NCBI GenBank assembly: GCA_964406945.1
Contig: CAYOTO010000017.1
Location: 1 to 64,000, forward strand
Length of the DNA stretch: 64,000 bases
Direction: 5' to 3'
Origin: UBA2266 sp964406945
Lineage (GTDB): Bacteria; Planctomycetota; Phycisphaerae; Sedimentisphaerales; Anaerobacaceae
Part shown: positions 34,429 to 44,364 of the stretch, piece after piece
How positions within the stretch are numbered: position 1 is the first letter of the stretch
Layout: every line of letters begins with the position of its first letter
The notes under the pieces: generated by a model
What the model saw: the letters and a program-made list of their open reading frames with translations, nothing else
Databases searched by the model: none
What the model was told of the DNA's origin: nothing
Made by a program: the position numbers and the translations under genes

Positions 34429-36573
34429 ATGAAAAAGTCCCAGCTTAAGATCGTTTTCTTCTGTTCCACTGCATTTCTGATCTGCGTTCTCGTGCCGGCT
34501 TGCATCATTGCAGCACCGGTCCGAAATACCGTCAATCTAAACGGAACCTGGCAAATAGCTCAGGGCTCGATGGACTCTAAGCCCCACAACTTCGACGCCG
34601 CAGTCCCGGTGCCCGGCCTGGTGGATATGGCGAAGCCCGCATCTGAAGACGTTGGCAAGGTGAGCAATAAACGACAGGCCTTCTGGTATCGCCGCACCTT
34701 CGAGATAGACGGCGACATTCCCGCCGTCGCCGTGCTCAAGATAAACAAGGCCAAATACGGAACAAAAGTGTTTCTAAACGGCAAAGCAGTCGCCGAACAC
34801 CTGCCGTCCTTTACGCCCGGTTATTTCGACATAAAAGAATATCTGAAGGGAAACGGCCAGACCAACGAACTGCTCGTTCGGGTCGGCGCCAACCGCGAGT
34901 CGCTGCCTGAGGGCATGCCCGGCGGCTGGGATTTCGAAAAGTACCTGTACATTCCCGGTATCTACGATTCGGTCGGGATTATTCTCACCGGCCCGGCGCA
35001 CATTCGCAACATCCAGACCGTGCCCGACATCGAGTCGAAAACTGTCAAGATTGTCGCCGAGATCAAAGCGGCATCGCAGTCGACAACTACCGCACTTCAG
35101 TGCAGCGTAACCGCGGCAGATTCCGGAAAGCAGGCAGGCTCGGCAAAATCGCAGCCCGTGATGATACCCGCCGGTGAAATCGCAAAGATTGAACTGAAAG
35201 TTCCGATCCGCGACTGTAAACTCTGGTCGCCCGAAAAGCCGTTTCTCTATAAACTGCGAGCCACGACATCTTCGGATGTATTCGAGACCAGATTCGCCAT
35301 GCGTTCTTTTCGTTTCGATCCCGACAGCGGCAGGGCGGTCCTGAACGGAAGGCCCTATATGATGCGGGGCACGAACGTCTGCATCTACCGCTTCTTCGAA
35401 GACGCTGCTCGAGGCGACAAACCGTGGCGAGAAGAGTGGGTCCGAAGGCTGCATCGCAAATTCAAATCGATGCACTGGAACTCGATACGCTACTGCATCG
35501 GCTTTCCGCCCGATTTCTGGTACGACATCGCCGACGAAGAAGGCTTCCTGATTCAGGACGAATTTCCTATCTGGCTGCTCAGCCGGGCTCCCGAAGAGCC
35601 CCTGGCCGACTACATAATACCGCAGTACACCGCCTGGATGCGGCAGCGCTGGAATCACCCGTGCGTCGTCATCTGGGACGCGCAGAACGAAAGCCACACC
35701 GCCGAGACCGGCAAAGCCCTAGAGGTCGTCCGGCATCTGGACCTTTCCAACCGCCCGTGGGAAAATGGCTGGGCCGAACCGCAGAGCCCGACCGATTGCG
35801 TCGAATCGCACCCCTACAAGTTCATCCGAACCTGGCAGGACAAAGAGCCGTTCAGACTGGCCGAGATGCCGCGGGTCTCACCGGTGCCGAATCTCAACAA
35901 TTCACAGAAGAAATTCAATGTGCCGATCATCAACAACGAGTACGGCTGGCTGTGGCTGAATCGCGACGGCGCACCTACGACACTCACCGTGAAGATATAC
36001 GAAAGCCTGGGGCTGTGGCCCGGCTCCACCCCCGACAGGCGTTTCGAGACCTATGCCCGGTATCTGGCCGCCCTGACGGAGTTCTGGCGGGCCCACCGCG
36101 AGTGCGCCGCCGTGATGCACTTTTGCGGCCTGGGCTACTCTCGCCCCGGCTTCGAGGAAAGACCGCTGGGCGGCGCAACCAGCGATCATTTCATAGACCT
36201 GGAAAAACTCACTTTCGAGCCTCATTTCGAAAAGTACCTGCGACAGGCGTTCGCACCCGTTGGCGTCATGCTCGACTTCTGGGCCTCGCAGGTACCTCCC
36301 GGCCGGTCGAGACAAGTCAAGGTCTTCTTGATTAACGATTTATATGAAGACTGGAGGGGAAACATTACGCTGGAGTTGAGCAGGGCCGGCGAAGTTGTAG
36401 CCGTGCAAGAGACCGCGTGCACCGTCGAACAACTCGGCCGCACGATTGTAGATTTTGAGCAGGTCTTCCCCGAAGAACCCGGACGATACCGGATAACAGC
36501 CCAAATAACGAACCCCGGTGGCGAGACCGTCCAGAGCATACGCGATTTTACAATCAAAAAACCTAAGAAATAG
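34429..36573 (+). CDS. Secreted glycoside hydrolase family 2 protein
   Basis: A 714-residue exported glycosidase, likely beta-galactosidase- or beta-glucuronidase-like. A signal peptide (residues 8-29) is followed by the jelly-roll sugar-binding domain (NLNGTWQIA at the start; KVFLNGKAV; YDSVGIIL), the Ig-like domain, and the TIM barrel (about 295-600). The catalytic acid/base is Glu421 in NHPCVVIWDAQNES and the likely nucleophile Glu504 in IINNEYGW. A C-terminal beta domain follows. It starts 6 bp after the preceding stop with GGAG upstream, so it is translationally linked. Substrate is not readable; the adjacent sulfatase points to a sulfated polysaccharide. Confidence 0.92.
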   Translation: MKKSQLKIVFFCSTAFLICVLVPACIIAAPVRNTVNLNGTWQIAQGSMDSKPHNFDAAVPVPGLVDMAKPASEDVGKVSNKRQAFWYRRTFEIDGDIPAVAVLKINKAKYGTKVFLNGKAVAEHLPSFTPGYFDIKEYLKGNGQTNELLVRVGANRESLPEGMPGGWDFEKYLYIPGIYDSVGIILTGPAHIRNIQTVPDIESKTVKIVAEIKAASQSTTTALQCSVTAADSGKQAGSAKSQPVMIPAGEIAKIELKVPIRDCKLWSPEKPFLYKLRATTSSDVFETRFAMRSFRFDPDSGRAVLNGRPYMMRGTNVCIYRFFEDAARGDKPWREEWVRRLHRKFKSMHWNSIRYCIGFPPDFWYDIADEEGFLIQDEFPIWLLSRAPEEPLADYIIPQYTAWMRQRWNHPCVVIWDAQNESHTAETGKALEVVRHLDLSNRPWENGWAEPQSPTDCVESHPYKFIRTWQDKEPFRLAEMPRVSPVPNLNNSQKKFNVPIINNEYGWLWLNRDGAPTTLTVKIYESLGLWPGSTPDRRFETYARYLAALTEFWRAHRECAAVMHFCGLGYSRPGFEERPLGGATSDHFIDLEKLTFEPHFEKYLRQAFAPVGVMLDFWASQVPPGRSRQVKVFLINDLYEDWRGNITLELSRAGEVVAVQETACTVEQLGRTIVDFEQVFPEEPGRYRITAQITNPGGETVQSIRDFTIKKPKK

Positions 36574-36625
36574 CCGGTGGGAACCCGGCTGTTTGTCAAT
36601 TGATTTCAGATTGGAGCGTTTGAAC

Positions 36626-38575
36626 GTGAAACACAGGAACACCACGAGAAGGCAGTTTCTCAAAATAGCCGGCGGCTCGCTGTCCGCCGCGGCCGTTGCG
36701 GGTTGCCTTGAAAACAGTAGTGACTCCGAAGCGGTCGCCGGAAGACCTAATATCCTCTGGATAACCTGCGAAGACATTAACCCCTGGCTCGGCTGTTACG
36801 GCGACGAAAACGCCATCACGCCCAACATAGATAAACTCGCCGAAGAGGGCATACTCTACGAAAACGCATACGCCACCGCGCCGGTGTGCGCCCCATCCCG
36901 ATCATGTCTGATAACGGGTGTATACGCCACAAGCCTGGGCACGCAGCACCTCCGTTCGACGATTAAATTGCCGTCGCATATCAAGCCCTTCCCGAAATAT
37001 CTCCGCGCCGCCGGCTATTACTGCTCCAACAACTATAAAGAAGATTACAATTTCCAGGACCCGAACATCTGGGACGATTCCAGCCCGACCGCTCACTGGC
37101 GAAACCGCGACAAGGGCCAACCATTCTTCAGCGTATTCAACTTCACCTCGACCCACCAGGGCAAGATCAACGGCCACGAAGAGCAGTTCAACGAAAACTG
37201 GCGGTCCAAAGTCCCGCAAGAACTGCGCCACGACGCCCAGCAGCTTTCCCTACCGCCGTACTATCCCGACACGCCGATGGTCCGCAGGATATGGGCCCGC
37301 TATTATGATCTGATAACCTACATGGACCGGCAGGTTGCCGAGGTCCTGGCCGAACTCGAAGCCGACGGCCTGGCGCGCAATACAATCGTGTTCTTCTTCG
37401 CTGACCACGGCATGGGCATGCCCCGCTACAAGCGAACTCTCTACGACTCCGGCCTGCACGTGCCGCTGATCGTACGATTTCCCGCGCCTCTGAAGCATCT
37501 GGCCCCGGCAAAGCCCGGCAGCAGAACCGACCGACTCGTCAGCTTCGTCGATTTCGCACCCACGGTTCTGAGTCTTCTGGCCATTCCCCCGGCCGGATAC
37601 ATGCAGGGCAGACCGTTCATGGGCCCCTGGAAGTCCGATGAGCCGCAGTATGTCTTCGGGGCCTCCAGCCGTGTGGACGAAGCCTACGAAATGGCCCGCA
37701 GCGTCCGGGATGACCGCTATAAATACATTCGCAACTTCCTGCCCCACCTGCCCTGCATTCAGCCCAGCGAATATTGCGATCGTGCCGAGATCATGAAAGA
37801 GCTGCGAAGCGTTGCCGATTCTGGAAACCTCGATGACGTACAAAAAACGTGGTGGACGCCAACAAGGCCCCGCGAGGAACTCTACGACACGAAATCCGAC
37901 CCCTACGAAACCAACAACCTGATTAAGTCCGTCTTTTACCGCGGTACCGCCCGAAAGATGAGCGCCGCTTTGCGCGAGTGGATGCTGGAAACCCGCGACA
38001 CCGGTCTTCTGCCCGAAGGAATGATGCACGATTTGACCGAGGCAGCGACACCCTATCAATTCGCCCATTCACCGCAATACGATCTCGAACGCATTCTCGA
38101 TACCGCCGACATGGTCGCGGCTGAAGACGTCCGCGCTGCCGAATTGATCAAGCGGGCCGAAGACGATGACCCCGCAGTCAGGTACTGGGCGGTTCTGGCA
38201 CTGGGCGTTCTGCCGGAAAAAGACCAGGCCGTGGAGACCACGCTCGAAAGAGCGCTCGGGGATTCGCAGCCGGTTGTTCGATTCACCGCCGCCGGCGCCC
38301 TCTGTCGTATGGGACAATGTGACCAGGCTCTGCCGGTTTTGGCCGAGGGACTCCGCGAAGACCGCCTGGAAAACGTACTGCACGCGGCCCGCGAGATACA
38401 GTTGATAGGCGACAAGGCCAAACCGATTGCCGAGCAGATAAAACAGGCCCAGTACCGCTGCCTCGATTCCGAAGGCGACTACAGGAACATAAACCACCCG
38501 ATGTTTATCTACTGGGCTCTCTACCATGCACTGGAAAACTGCGGCCTGCCACCGGGCCCGATGCCGAAAATCTGA
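36626..38575 (+). CDS. Tat-exported sulfatase with C-terminal HEAT-like repeats
   Basis: A 649-residue formylglycine-dependent sulfatase. GTG start at 36626 with TTGGAG upstream. A twin-arginine signal (TTRRQFLK) ends VAGC, so it may be a Tat-exported lipoprotein (Cys27). The sulfatase core starts RPNILWITCEDINPW and carries the activation motif Cys88-Ala-Pro-Ser-Arg92, with FADHGMGMPRYKRTLYDSG as the metal/sulfate site. After residue about 500 come HEAT-like repeats (DDPAVRYWAVLALGVL, DSQPVVRFTAAGALCRMG), an accessory found in a subset of planctomycete sulfatases. Third gene of the operon; the sugar porter follows by 3 bp. A formylglycine-generating enzyme is required but not seen here. Confidence 0.92.
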   Translation: MKHRNTTRRQFLKIAGGSLSAAAVAGCLENSSDSEAVAGRPNILWITCEDINPWLGCYGDENAITPNIDKLAEEGILYENAYATAPVCAPSRSCLITGVYATSLGTQHLRSTIKLPSHIKPFPKYLRAAGYYCSNNYKEDYNFQDPNIWDDSSPTAHWRNRDKGQPFFSVFNFTSTHQGKINGHEEQFNENWRSKVPQELRHDAQQLSLPPYYPDTPMVRRIWARYYDLITYMDRQVAEVLAELEADGLARNTIVFFFADHGMGMPRYKRTLYDSGLHVPLIVRFPAPLKHLAPAKPGSRTDRLVSFVDFAPTVLSLLAIPPAGYMQGRPFMGPWKSDEPQYVFGASSRVDEAYEMARSVRDDRYKYIRNFLPHLPCIQPSEYCDRAEIMKELRSVADSGNLDDVQKTWWTPTRPREELYDTKSDPYETNNLIKSVFYRGTARKMSAALREWMLETRDTGLLPEGMMHDLTEAATPYQFAHSPQYDLERILDTADMVAAEDVRAAELIKRAEDDDPAVRYWAVLALGVLPEKDQAVETTLERALGDSQPVVRFTAAGALCRMGQCDQALPVLAEGLREDRLENVLHAAREIQLIGDKAKPIAEQIKQAQYRCLDSEGDYRNINHPMFIYWALYHALENCGLPPGPMPKI

Positions 38576-38578
38576 CCC

Positions 38579-39976
38579 ATGCAGCCAGTCGAATTTCAAA
38601 AACACAATGTAAGCGGCGCCCGTTACGTGCTGCTGATCTCCCTGGTTGCGGCTCTTGGCGGGCTGCTCTTCGGATACGACACGGCCGTAATAAACGGCGC
38701 CATAGGTCCGCTCAAGACCCACTTTCAACTGGACGCAACGGGCGAAGGCTGGGCCACCGGCTGTGCGCTGGTAGGCTGTGCTCTGGGCGCCGCGTTCGCG
38801 GGTATATTCAGCGACCGCTTCGGTAGAAAAAAGGTGCTCGTCTTCGCGGCCGTCATGTTCCTGGTCTCGGCCATAGGAACCGCACTGCCCAAGACACTGA
38901 CCGCGTTTATAATCTACCGGATAATCGGCGGCATCGGCGTCGGCGCAGCATCCTTATCGTCGCCTATGTACATCGCGGAGGTCTCCCCCGCCCGGATCCG
39001 CGGCCGAATGGTCTCGGTGAATCAGTTCGCCATCGTAAGCGGAATCCTCCTGGTGTACTTCGTCAGCTATTTCATCGCCCGCGCCGGCAATGAAGTCTGG
39101 AACGCCTCGGCCGGCTGGCGGTGGATGTTCGGCTCCGAGTCCATTCCCGCGATACTGCTGCTTGTGCTGCTTTTCTTCGTGCCGGAAAGCCCCCGCTGGC
39201 TCACCAAACAGAATCGCCCCGATGAGGCACTGGACATTCTAAATCGCGTCGAACCCGACAAGGCCCGGGCCGAGCTGGACGAAATTAAGGACGCCATCGC
39301 ACGCGAAAGCGGCTCTGTGAGGCAGTTTTTGCACCCGGGGATGACAATGGTCCTGATAATCGGTATAGCCCTGGCCGTCCTGCAGCAGGTCACCGGCATT
39401 AACGTCTTTCTCTACTTCGGTACCGAGATATTCAAAAAGCTCGGCTCCGAAACCAACGCCGCTCTTCTGCAGACCGTCGTGGTGGGAGCCGTCAATCTCA
39501 CCTTTACGGTCGTAGCCATCTGGACCGTGGACAAGCTCGGCAGAAAGCCCCTTATGATTATCGGCTCGGCCGGCATGGGACTGACGCTGCTCGGCATGGG
39601 CATGGCCGCGTTCTTCCAGAAAACTGACGTCTACGTGCTGGCCTTCATCCTGGGATACATCGCGTGCTTTGCCCTGTCTGTAGGCCCGGTCACCTGGGTG
39701 ATACTGAGCGAGATATTCCCGACCCGGATCCGCGGCCGGGCAATGGCAATCGCAACCGTCTGCCTCTGGGCCGCCAATTACCTCGTCAGCCAGACCTTCC
39801 CGATGATGAAGGAAAACGACTGGCTCGTCGACAAATTCCACCACGCCTTCCCATTCTGGCTCTATGCCGGGTTCTGCGTGGTCCTGCTGGTGTTCACGGC
39901 CGTTTTCGTCCCCGAGACAAAAGGCAAAAGCCTCGAACAGATCGAAAGGCGCTGGCTGGACCGGTCCGGCCGCTGA
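38579..39976 (+). CDS. MFS sugar porter
   Basis: A 465-residue 12-helix transporter of the sugar porter family (XylE/GalP/GLUT type). Signatures are LGGLLFGYDTAVINGA, DRFGRKKVL, the central PESPRWL, QQVTGINVFLYFG in helix seven and PETKGKSLEQIE at the C-terminus. It begins 3 bp after the sulfatase stop and ends the operon. Likely imports the monosaccharide released by the exported GH2 and sulfatase by proton symport; the sugar itself is unknown. Confidence 0.94.
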   Translation: MQPVEFQKHNVSGARYVLLISLVAALGGLLFGYDTAVINGAIGPLKTHFQLDATGEGWATGCALVGCALGAAFAGIFSDRFGRKKVLVFAAVMFLVSAIGTALPKTLTAFIIYRIIGGIGVGAASLSSPMYIAEVSPARIRGRMVSVNQFAIVSGILLVYFVSYFIARAGNEVWNASAGWRWMFGSESIPAILLLVLLFFVPESPRWLTKQNRPDEALDILNRVEPDKARAELDEIKDAIARESGSVRQFLHPGMTMVLIIGIALAVLQQVTGINVFLYFGTEIFKKLGSETNAALLQTVVVGAVNLTFTVVAIWTVDKLGRKPLMIIGSAGMGLTLLGMGMAAFFQKTDVYVLAFILGYIACFALSVGPVTWVILSEIFPTRIRGRAMAIATVCLWAANYLVSQTFPMMKENDWLVDKFHHAFPFWLYAGFCVVLLVFTAVFVPETKGKSLEQIERRWLDRSGR

Positions 39977-40099
39977 CAGATATACGAAGTAGATATTGCC
40001 CTTTGGCGAGGACCTCGGTTACTCGTTTTAGTCCCGGCTTGTGACAGCTTCGCGAATCCCCTTTGCATCGGCAGAACATTATGCTATTCTTGCTGCCTT

Positions 40100-40519
40100 A
40101 TGGAATTTCCACAGTGCACAAAAATTACGAGCCACACCATCGAGGTGGTGCCGCGCTACGCCGAAACCGACAAGGCCGGCGTCATCCACCACAGTGTATA
40201 CCCGGTCTGGCTGGAGATGGGAAGAACCGAGCTGCTTCGCGCAAACGGCGTTGCATACAGGGACCTCGAAGCCGCCGGTGTATTCTTCGTAGTCGCCCGC
40301 CTCGAAATCAAATATCGCCGCCCCGCGACATACGATGAGAAGCTGCAGCTCGTAACCGAGTGCACCAGAGTAACCGCCAGCCGGGTCGAACACTCCTACA
40401 AACTCTTCCGCACCGCCGACGGACTGCTCCTGGCCGAAGCCTCCAGCACACTGGCCTGCGTAAATCCCGAAGGTAAAATCCAGCGCGTTCCGGAATTCAT
40501 GTACCCCGAATCCCACTGA
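40100..40519 (+). CDS. YbgC/4-hydroxybenzoyl-CoA thioesterase-family protein
   Basis: A 139-residue hotdog-fold acyl-CoA thioesterase. The active-site segment reads PRYAETDKAGVIHHSVYPVW, with the catalytic Asp of the D..GH..... pattern, followed by LEMGRTELLR; FVVARLEIKYRRPATYDE is also typical. Tetrameric cytoplasmic enzyme in relatives. The N-terminus (MEFPQCTKITSHTIE) carries a few extra residues. It stands alone, convergent with the C10 protease gene 15 bp away. Substrate unknown. Confidence 0.88.
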   Translation: MEFPQCTKITSHTIEVVPRYAETDKAGVIHHSVYPVWLEMGRTELLRANGVAYRDLEAAGVFFVVARLEIKYRRPATYDEKLQLVTECTRVTASRVEHSYKLFRTADGLLLAEASSTLACVNPEGKIQRVPEFMYPESH

Positions 40520-40534
40520 TAACGGCCGTGCCTG

Positions 40535-43120
40535 TCAGTTGGCCTGGTCGAGCCATTTATCCGCGAATGCCGCGAAGTCATCCTGGTTTATTATCCCGTA
40601 AACCGCACCCGAAATATTGCACGCGGGATCCCAGTTAGCGTCGCCCGGTCTGCTCAGCCAGGCCTCCATCAGCACCGACAGATCCGCAATATCGACCGAG
40701 CAGTTCACCTCGAAATCACCCTCCAGTTCATCCCCGGCCGTGGTCGAACTCAGCCTGATCCTCGGGACCATAGTGTTGACCTGCATCGGAGGACTGTTCC
40801 ACATATTCCAGTTCAGCGGGTCTCCGTGCGTACTCTCGGCATAGGCCATGAAGACTCTGTAACCCTGAGGGTGCCACGCTTCGCATTCGCCCGAAGGCGA
40901 CGCCCAACTGTTGCCGTTGTGGCTGAAGTCAACCATGAGATTGCTCGTGCCGTTGTATTCGAAAGGTGTCGTGAATTCGAAATATGTCCACCCGGTCGAA
41001 TTCACGGTCGTGGTCTTTCTGTAAACCATCGTCCAGCCACTCGTCTCCCAACCCGAAGACTCGCTGTAAGCGTTAAGATACGTATGCTTGATTCTTATCG
41101 TCCAGTTGTCCAGAGGTTTGGCCGGCAATGCAGTCACGTTCAGTGCCAGGCCGGTTATCTTACCGGCTTCGCCTATCTCGCTGCTCAGGTAAATTACCTG
41201 CGTTCGCGAGTCATCGTACCCGACGCGCATAGGCCATCGTTGTGACGACCCTGTCGATTCGCCCAGGGTTGTTTCCACCGTATTCTCCGTGTCGATCGAA
41301 ATGGTCGCCGCCGCCGAGAGCCCACCGGCAGGAGACATGCCGCCGTCGTCGGCGGCAAATTCGAACGAATCCGAACCGGCGTAGTAACTACAAGCAACGT
41401 ACTCGACCTGGTTGCCGCCGCCGGCCAGCGTATACGGTGCAGCGGTGATGCGACCCGCGGACGGGTCGGTCAAATGTCCGTGTTTCGGCAAAGTCTCTAC
41501 TGTATAGTCCAGCTTCCCGGGAGGATTCGGCAGATTATCGTCCACCGCCTCGAGCGTAATCAGCTTGGGCGTACCGCTGATTGCCGAGACGTTTTGAGCC
41601 TGTGCGGTGGGAGGCGACGCCGAACTCGAAACAAAATCAACTCCCCAGACATTGCCGCAGGCCCCGAAGTCGGAACTGCGGCCGGTCGATCTGTATCTGG
41701 TTGTAAATGCGTGAGGCGGTTTTGCAGCCTTAATGGTGTAAGTCCTGCTCGAAGGAAGGTTTACGAACGCATAGACGCCTTTCGAATCGGTGATGGCGTA
41801 TCGGGTGCTTATACCGTTGTTCTGGGCCGTAACGCTCACGCCGGCAATCGGACTGCCGCCCGCGTTCACCGCACGTCCGCTGATTAGCTCGCCCGATCCT
41901 GATTTGAAGATGTTGTAGACACACGCATCGACGATGTTAAAAGTGTATTCGGCATCTATCGAAGGAAGCGCATACCACGCATTGCTGTTGCCGCTCCAGC
42001 CCATGTTCAGATGATGATAAAGGGTGGCGCCGGTGTAGCCGTAGCCATCACACACCACCGCATGTCCGCCGTAAGGACCGTCGAGACTCAACATCACCGG
42101 ATTGCCCGCATCGAGATTAGGGTTTACCATCCTCCTGAACGAATCGCCCAGGCCCTGATCCTGTGTGTAAACGCTGTTGCCGTAGCCGAAATGAGTTTGC
42201 AGTCTCGCGGATGCATCGAACGGAGACGCCGACGAGCCACCGGTCGAGACGGGACCGTAATTGGTATTGATCGACTCAGCGGCGTCGTAGCATAAATCGC
42301 CGATAGCCTGTCTCTGCATCAGCGTTATGCTCTGATCGGGAATCAGCGGCATATTGCTCCAGACGTAAGTGGCCGGCCATTCGTGATAGCGCATGATCTG
42401 TGCCATACTGTTGGCCACGCAGCCGACTGGGTAATTGTTGCTGTTTCCGCTGCCGTACGGCGGTGTATAATAATTATAAAGGCTGATTCCGTTAACGTAG
42501 TCACCAACCGTGGTCTGGCCCCACTCGCTCTGCAAAAGAGGCTCGACCCGGACGTCGGGTACAGCACCGAAACCCATTGTCGATACGCCCGAGCCTTCTT
42601 CGATCAGTTCGGCCCATTGATTCTGCGCCGACTCGGCGGACTGCTTCAAAATGCGATCTTCATCCGAAGGCAGGCCCTTGCGCTGCACACTTTGCTTTGT
42701 ATGCAGCCTTCGCACCACACCGATTCGTCGGGGCAGATCGCGACTTACCAGCGCCCCCAGGGGTCTATCCTCGCCGGGATCAAAACGTCCTTTTTCCGCG
42801 TAGCAGATAATGGGAGTGACTTCATCGTCGGCCGGTACGACAACAAACCCCGACGGCTCGAGATACACTACATAATAAAGCGCCTCGCCGTCAGTTCCGT
42901 TGTAAGTCTCAATCTCGTCACAGAGCCGCCGCGAGTCCGTATTGAAAGGCCGCCGATGACGAGCCAACCATCCCCGCGCCACCTCCTCAGCGCTGTTCTT
43001 ACCTGCAGGCAGTGCCGCAACCTCCGAAGAAAGAATCACTGCAATTAGAATTGCAGCGGCAAGGAATGACCTCAATAGAAAGCAACCCCCATATTCCGCT
43101 AAAACATCTGTCTTTCGCAT
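40535..43120 (-). CDS. Secreted C10-family (streptopain-like) cysteine protease with dockerin
   Basis: An 861-residue exported protein. From the ATG at 43120 (GAGGAA upstream), residues 14-36 form a signal peptide; the frame runs further up to 43231 but has no ribosome binding site. A streptopain-type propeptide (GWLARHRRPFN...FVVVPADDEVTPI) precedes the C10 catalytic domain with Cys234 in NYPVGCVANSMAQIMRYH and His353 in GPYGGHAVVCDGYG. A carboxypeptidase-regulatory-like module (GSPIAGVSVTAQNN...KGVYAFVNLPS), a cadherin-like/Ig segment and a carbohydrate-binding-like region follow. The C-terminus has two dockerin-type repeats (DFEVNCSVDIADLSVLMEAW and GIINQDDFAAFADKWL). No cohesin gene is in the window. 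Confidence 0.88.
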   Translation of the reverse strand: MRKTDVLAEYGGCFLLRSFLAAAILIAVILSSEVAALPAGKNSAEEVARGWLARHRRPFNTDSRRLCDEIETYNGTDGEALYYVVYLEPSGFVVVPADDEVTPIICYAEKGRFDPGEDRPLGALVSRDLPRRIGVVRRLHTKQSVQRKGLPSDEDRILKQSAESAQNQWAELIEEGSGVSTMGFGAVPDVRVEPLLQSEWGQTTVGDYVNGISLYNYYTPPYGSGNSNNYPVGCVANSMAQIMRYHEWPATYVWSNMPLIPDQSITLMQRQAIGDLCYDAAESINTNYGPVSTGGSSASPFDASARLQTHFGYGNSVYTQDQGLGDSFRRMVNPNLDAGNPVMLSLDGPYGGHAVVCDGYGYTGATLYHHLNMGWSGNSNAWYALPSIDAEYTFNIVDACVYNIFKSGSGELISGRAVNAGGSPIAGVSVTAQNNGISTRYAITDSKGVYAFVNLPSSRTYTIKAAKPPHAFTTRYRSTGRSSDFGACGNVWGVDFVSSSASPPTAQAQNVSAISGTPKLITLEAVDDNLPNPPGKLDYTVETLPKHGHLTDPSAGRITAAPYTLAGGGNQVEYVACSYYAGSDSFEFAADDGGMSPAGGLSAAATISIDTENTVETTLGESTGSSQRWPMRVGYDDSRTQVIYLSSEIGEAGKITGLALNVTALPAKPLDNWTIRIKHTYLNAYSESSGWETSGWTMVYRKTTTVNSTGWTYFEFTTPFEYNGTSNLMVDFSHNGNSWASPSGECEAWHPQGYRVFMAYAESTHGDPLNWNMWNSPPMQVNTMVPRIRLSSTTAGDELEGDFEVNCSVDIADLSVLMEAWLSRPGDANWDPACNISGAVYGIINQDDFAAFADKWLDQAN

Positions 43121-43300
43121 GACAGGCAAATTCCTCAAAAACCGCTCCTGCCCCGTTGATTTCGGCCTGCAAACCGTATTTACCCGGCCCAGAACACCCA
43201 TTATAAGCGATATGCAGAACCTGTGCAACATATTTCATGCGTAGATACGCGGTCCCACCGGGTCCAACGGTAAGGATGCTGTCGCGAATACGCCTTTAAA

Positions 43301-44290
43301 TCACAAGATCGTATCTACCACGAACCTCGCTCCCAGGAAGATGTCGGCCGCAAGGGCCAGACACAGAAGTGCGACCCTCAACCACCGCATGCGAAAGTTG
43401 CTTCGAACAATCAAAAATATCAGCCCCATAGCCACGGCTCCCACCAGATACATCTTTGCGGTGCCCACGAAAAGCATCGCGTATCCGTCGGCAAGGCTCA
43501 GCACAAACTGGAAATACTTGGTCGCCAGCAGCAAAGAGATTATCGCCAGAACACCTTCTACAATCATGCCCAGCAGAATCCATCGTCTGTCTCCGTGCCC
43601 GGCTACGAGCACGCCCTGTATCCCTTCGCCCGCTACCACCGCACAGCAGAGCATCGGAAACGCCAGCCAGATGACCGGACTCACCGCCCACACCGGCCTG
43701 ACAAGAAATAAAACCACGCCCCCGGCGAAGACCGCCATAATCGCATAGCGCCTGGCCTTCAGAACCATAACCGCGCCGATCACAAGCGCCGCGGCTGCAA
43801 CGTGATAGAACCCGACCAGGGCCGACGTGCGCAGTTTGACCATAACCAGCGGTGCAATCAGCGACGCGAGGTCACGTGGCTCGATAACGGGCTGAATCGG
43901 CATGGGAAAGAACTTCCACCGGGCGCCGAGCTGAAAGAAAGCGAACACAACCACTACCGGCCCCAGAGCGAGAACCGCTCCGAGTGGGCTGCGTTTGTTT
44001 CTGGTGTACCTTACGGCCGGGAAGAAGCACCACGGAATCGCGCCCGCAAGAAGCCCCGCCGTCGGATGAAATCGCATCATACCCAGCAGAAAGGGCCCGA
44101 AACCATAAAGTGCGCCCGCAAAGAACGATCCGGCAAGAGATATGAGCCACCTGCGGCTCAGAATATAACAGCCAAGTGCGCCCGCGACGGGGCTGATTGC
44201 AAGAAGGTAATCCCACCTCTCGAATGCCGTCAGATAAGGTTTGAAAAGATAAAAGCTAAAAACGGCGTAAACCATCGCCGCTGCCGACAT
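43301..44290 (-). CDS. Integral membrane protein of unknown function
   Basis: A 329-residue protein with about nine or ten hydrophobic segments. The first follows the start directly (MVYAVFSFYLFKPYLTAF). Polar loops include the RYTRNKRSP turn and MPIQPVIEPRDLASLI. I recognise no transporter or enzyme family. The ATG at 44290 is the first conventional start; the frame is open further upstream, reaching past the purM stop, with a GGGGG too close to the ATG, so an unusual upstream start is possible. It lies 74 bp after purM on the same strand. Confidence 0.7.
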   Translation of the reverse strand: MSAAAMVYAVFSFYLFKPYLTAFERWDYLLAISPVAGALGCYILSRRWLISLAGSFFAGALYGFGPFLLGMMRFHPTAGLLAGAIPWCFFPAVRYTRNKRSPLGAVLALGPVVVVFAFFQLGARWKFFPMPIQPVIEPRDLASLIAPLVMVKLRTSALVGFYHVAAAALVIGAVMVLKARRYAIMAVFAGGVVLFLVRPVWAVSPVIWLAFPMLCCAVVAGEGIQGVLVAGHGDRRWILLGMIVEGVLAIISLLLATKYFQFVLSLADGYAMLFVGTAKMYLVGAVAMGLIFLIVRSNFRMRWLRVALLCLALAADIFLGARFVVDTIL

Positions 44291-44364
44291 GCCCCCGAGT
44301 TCTATTGTGGCCTTGTTTACTTTGATTTTCAGTCCCTTGAAAACCGCGATTCTGTCCGGAGTTG

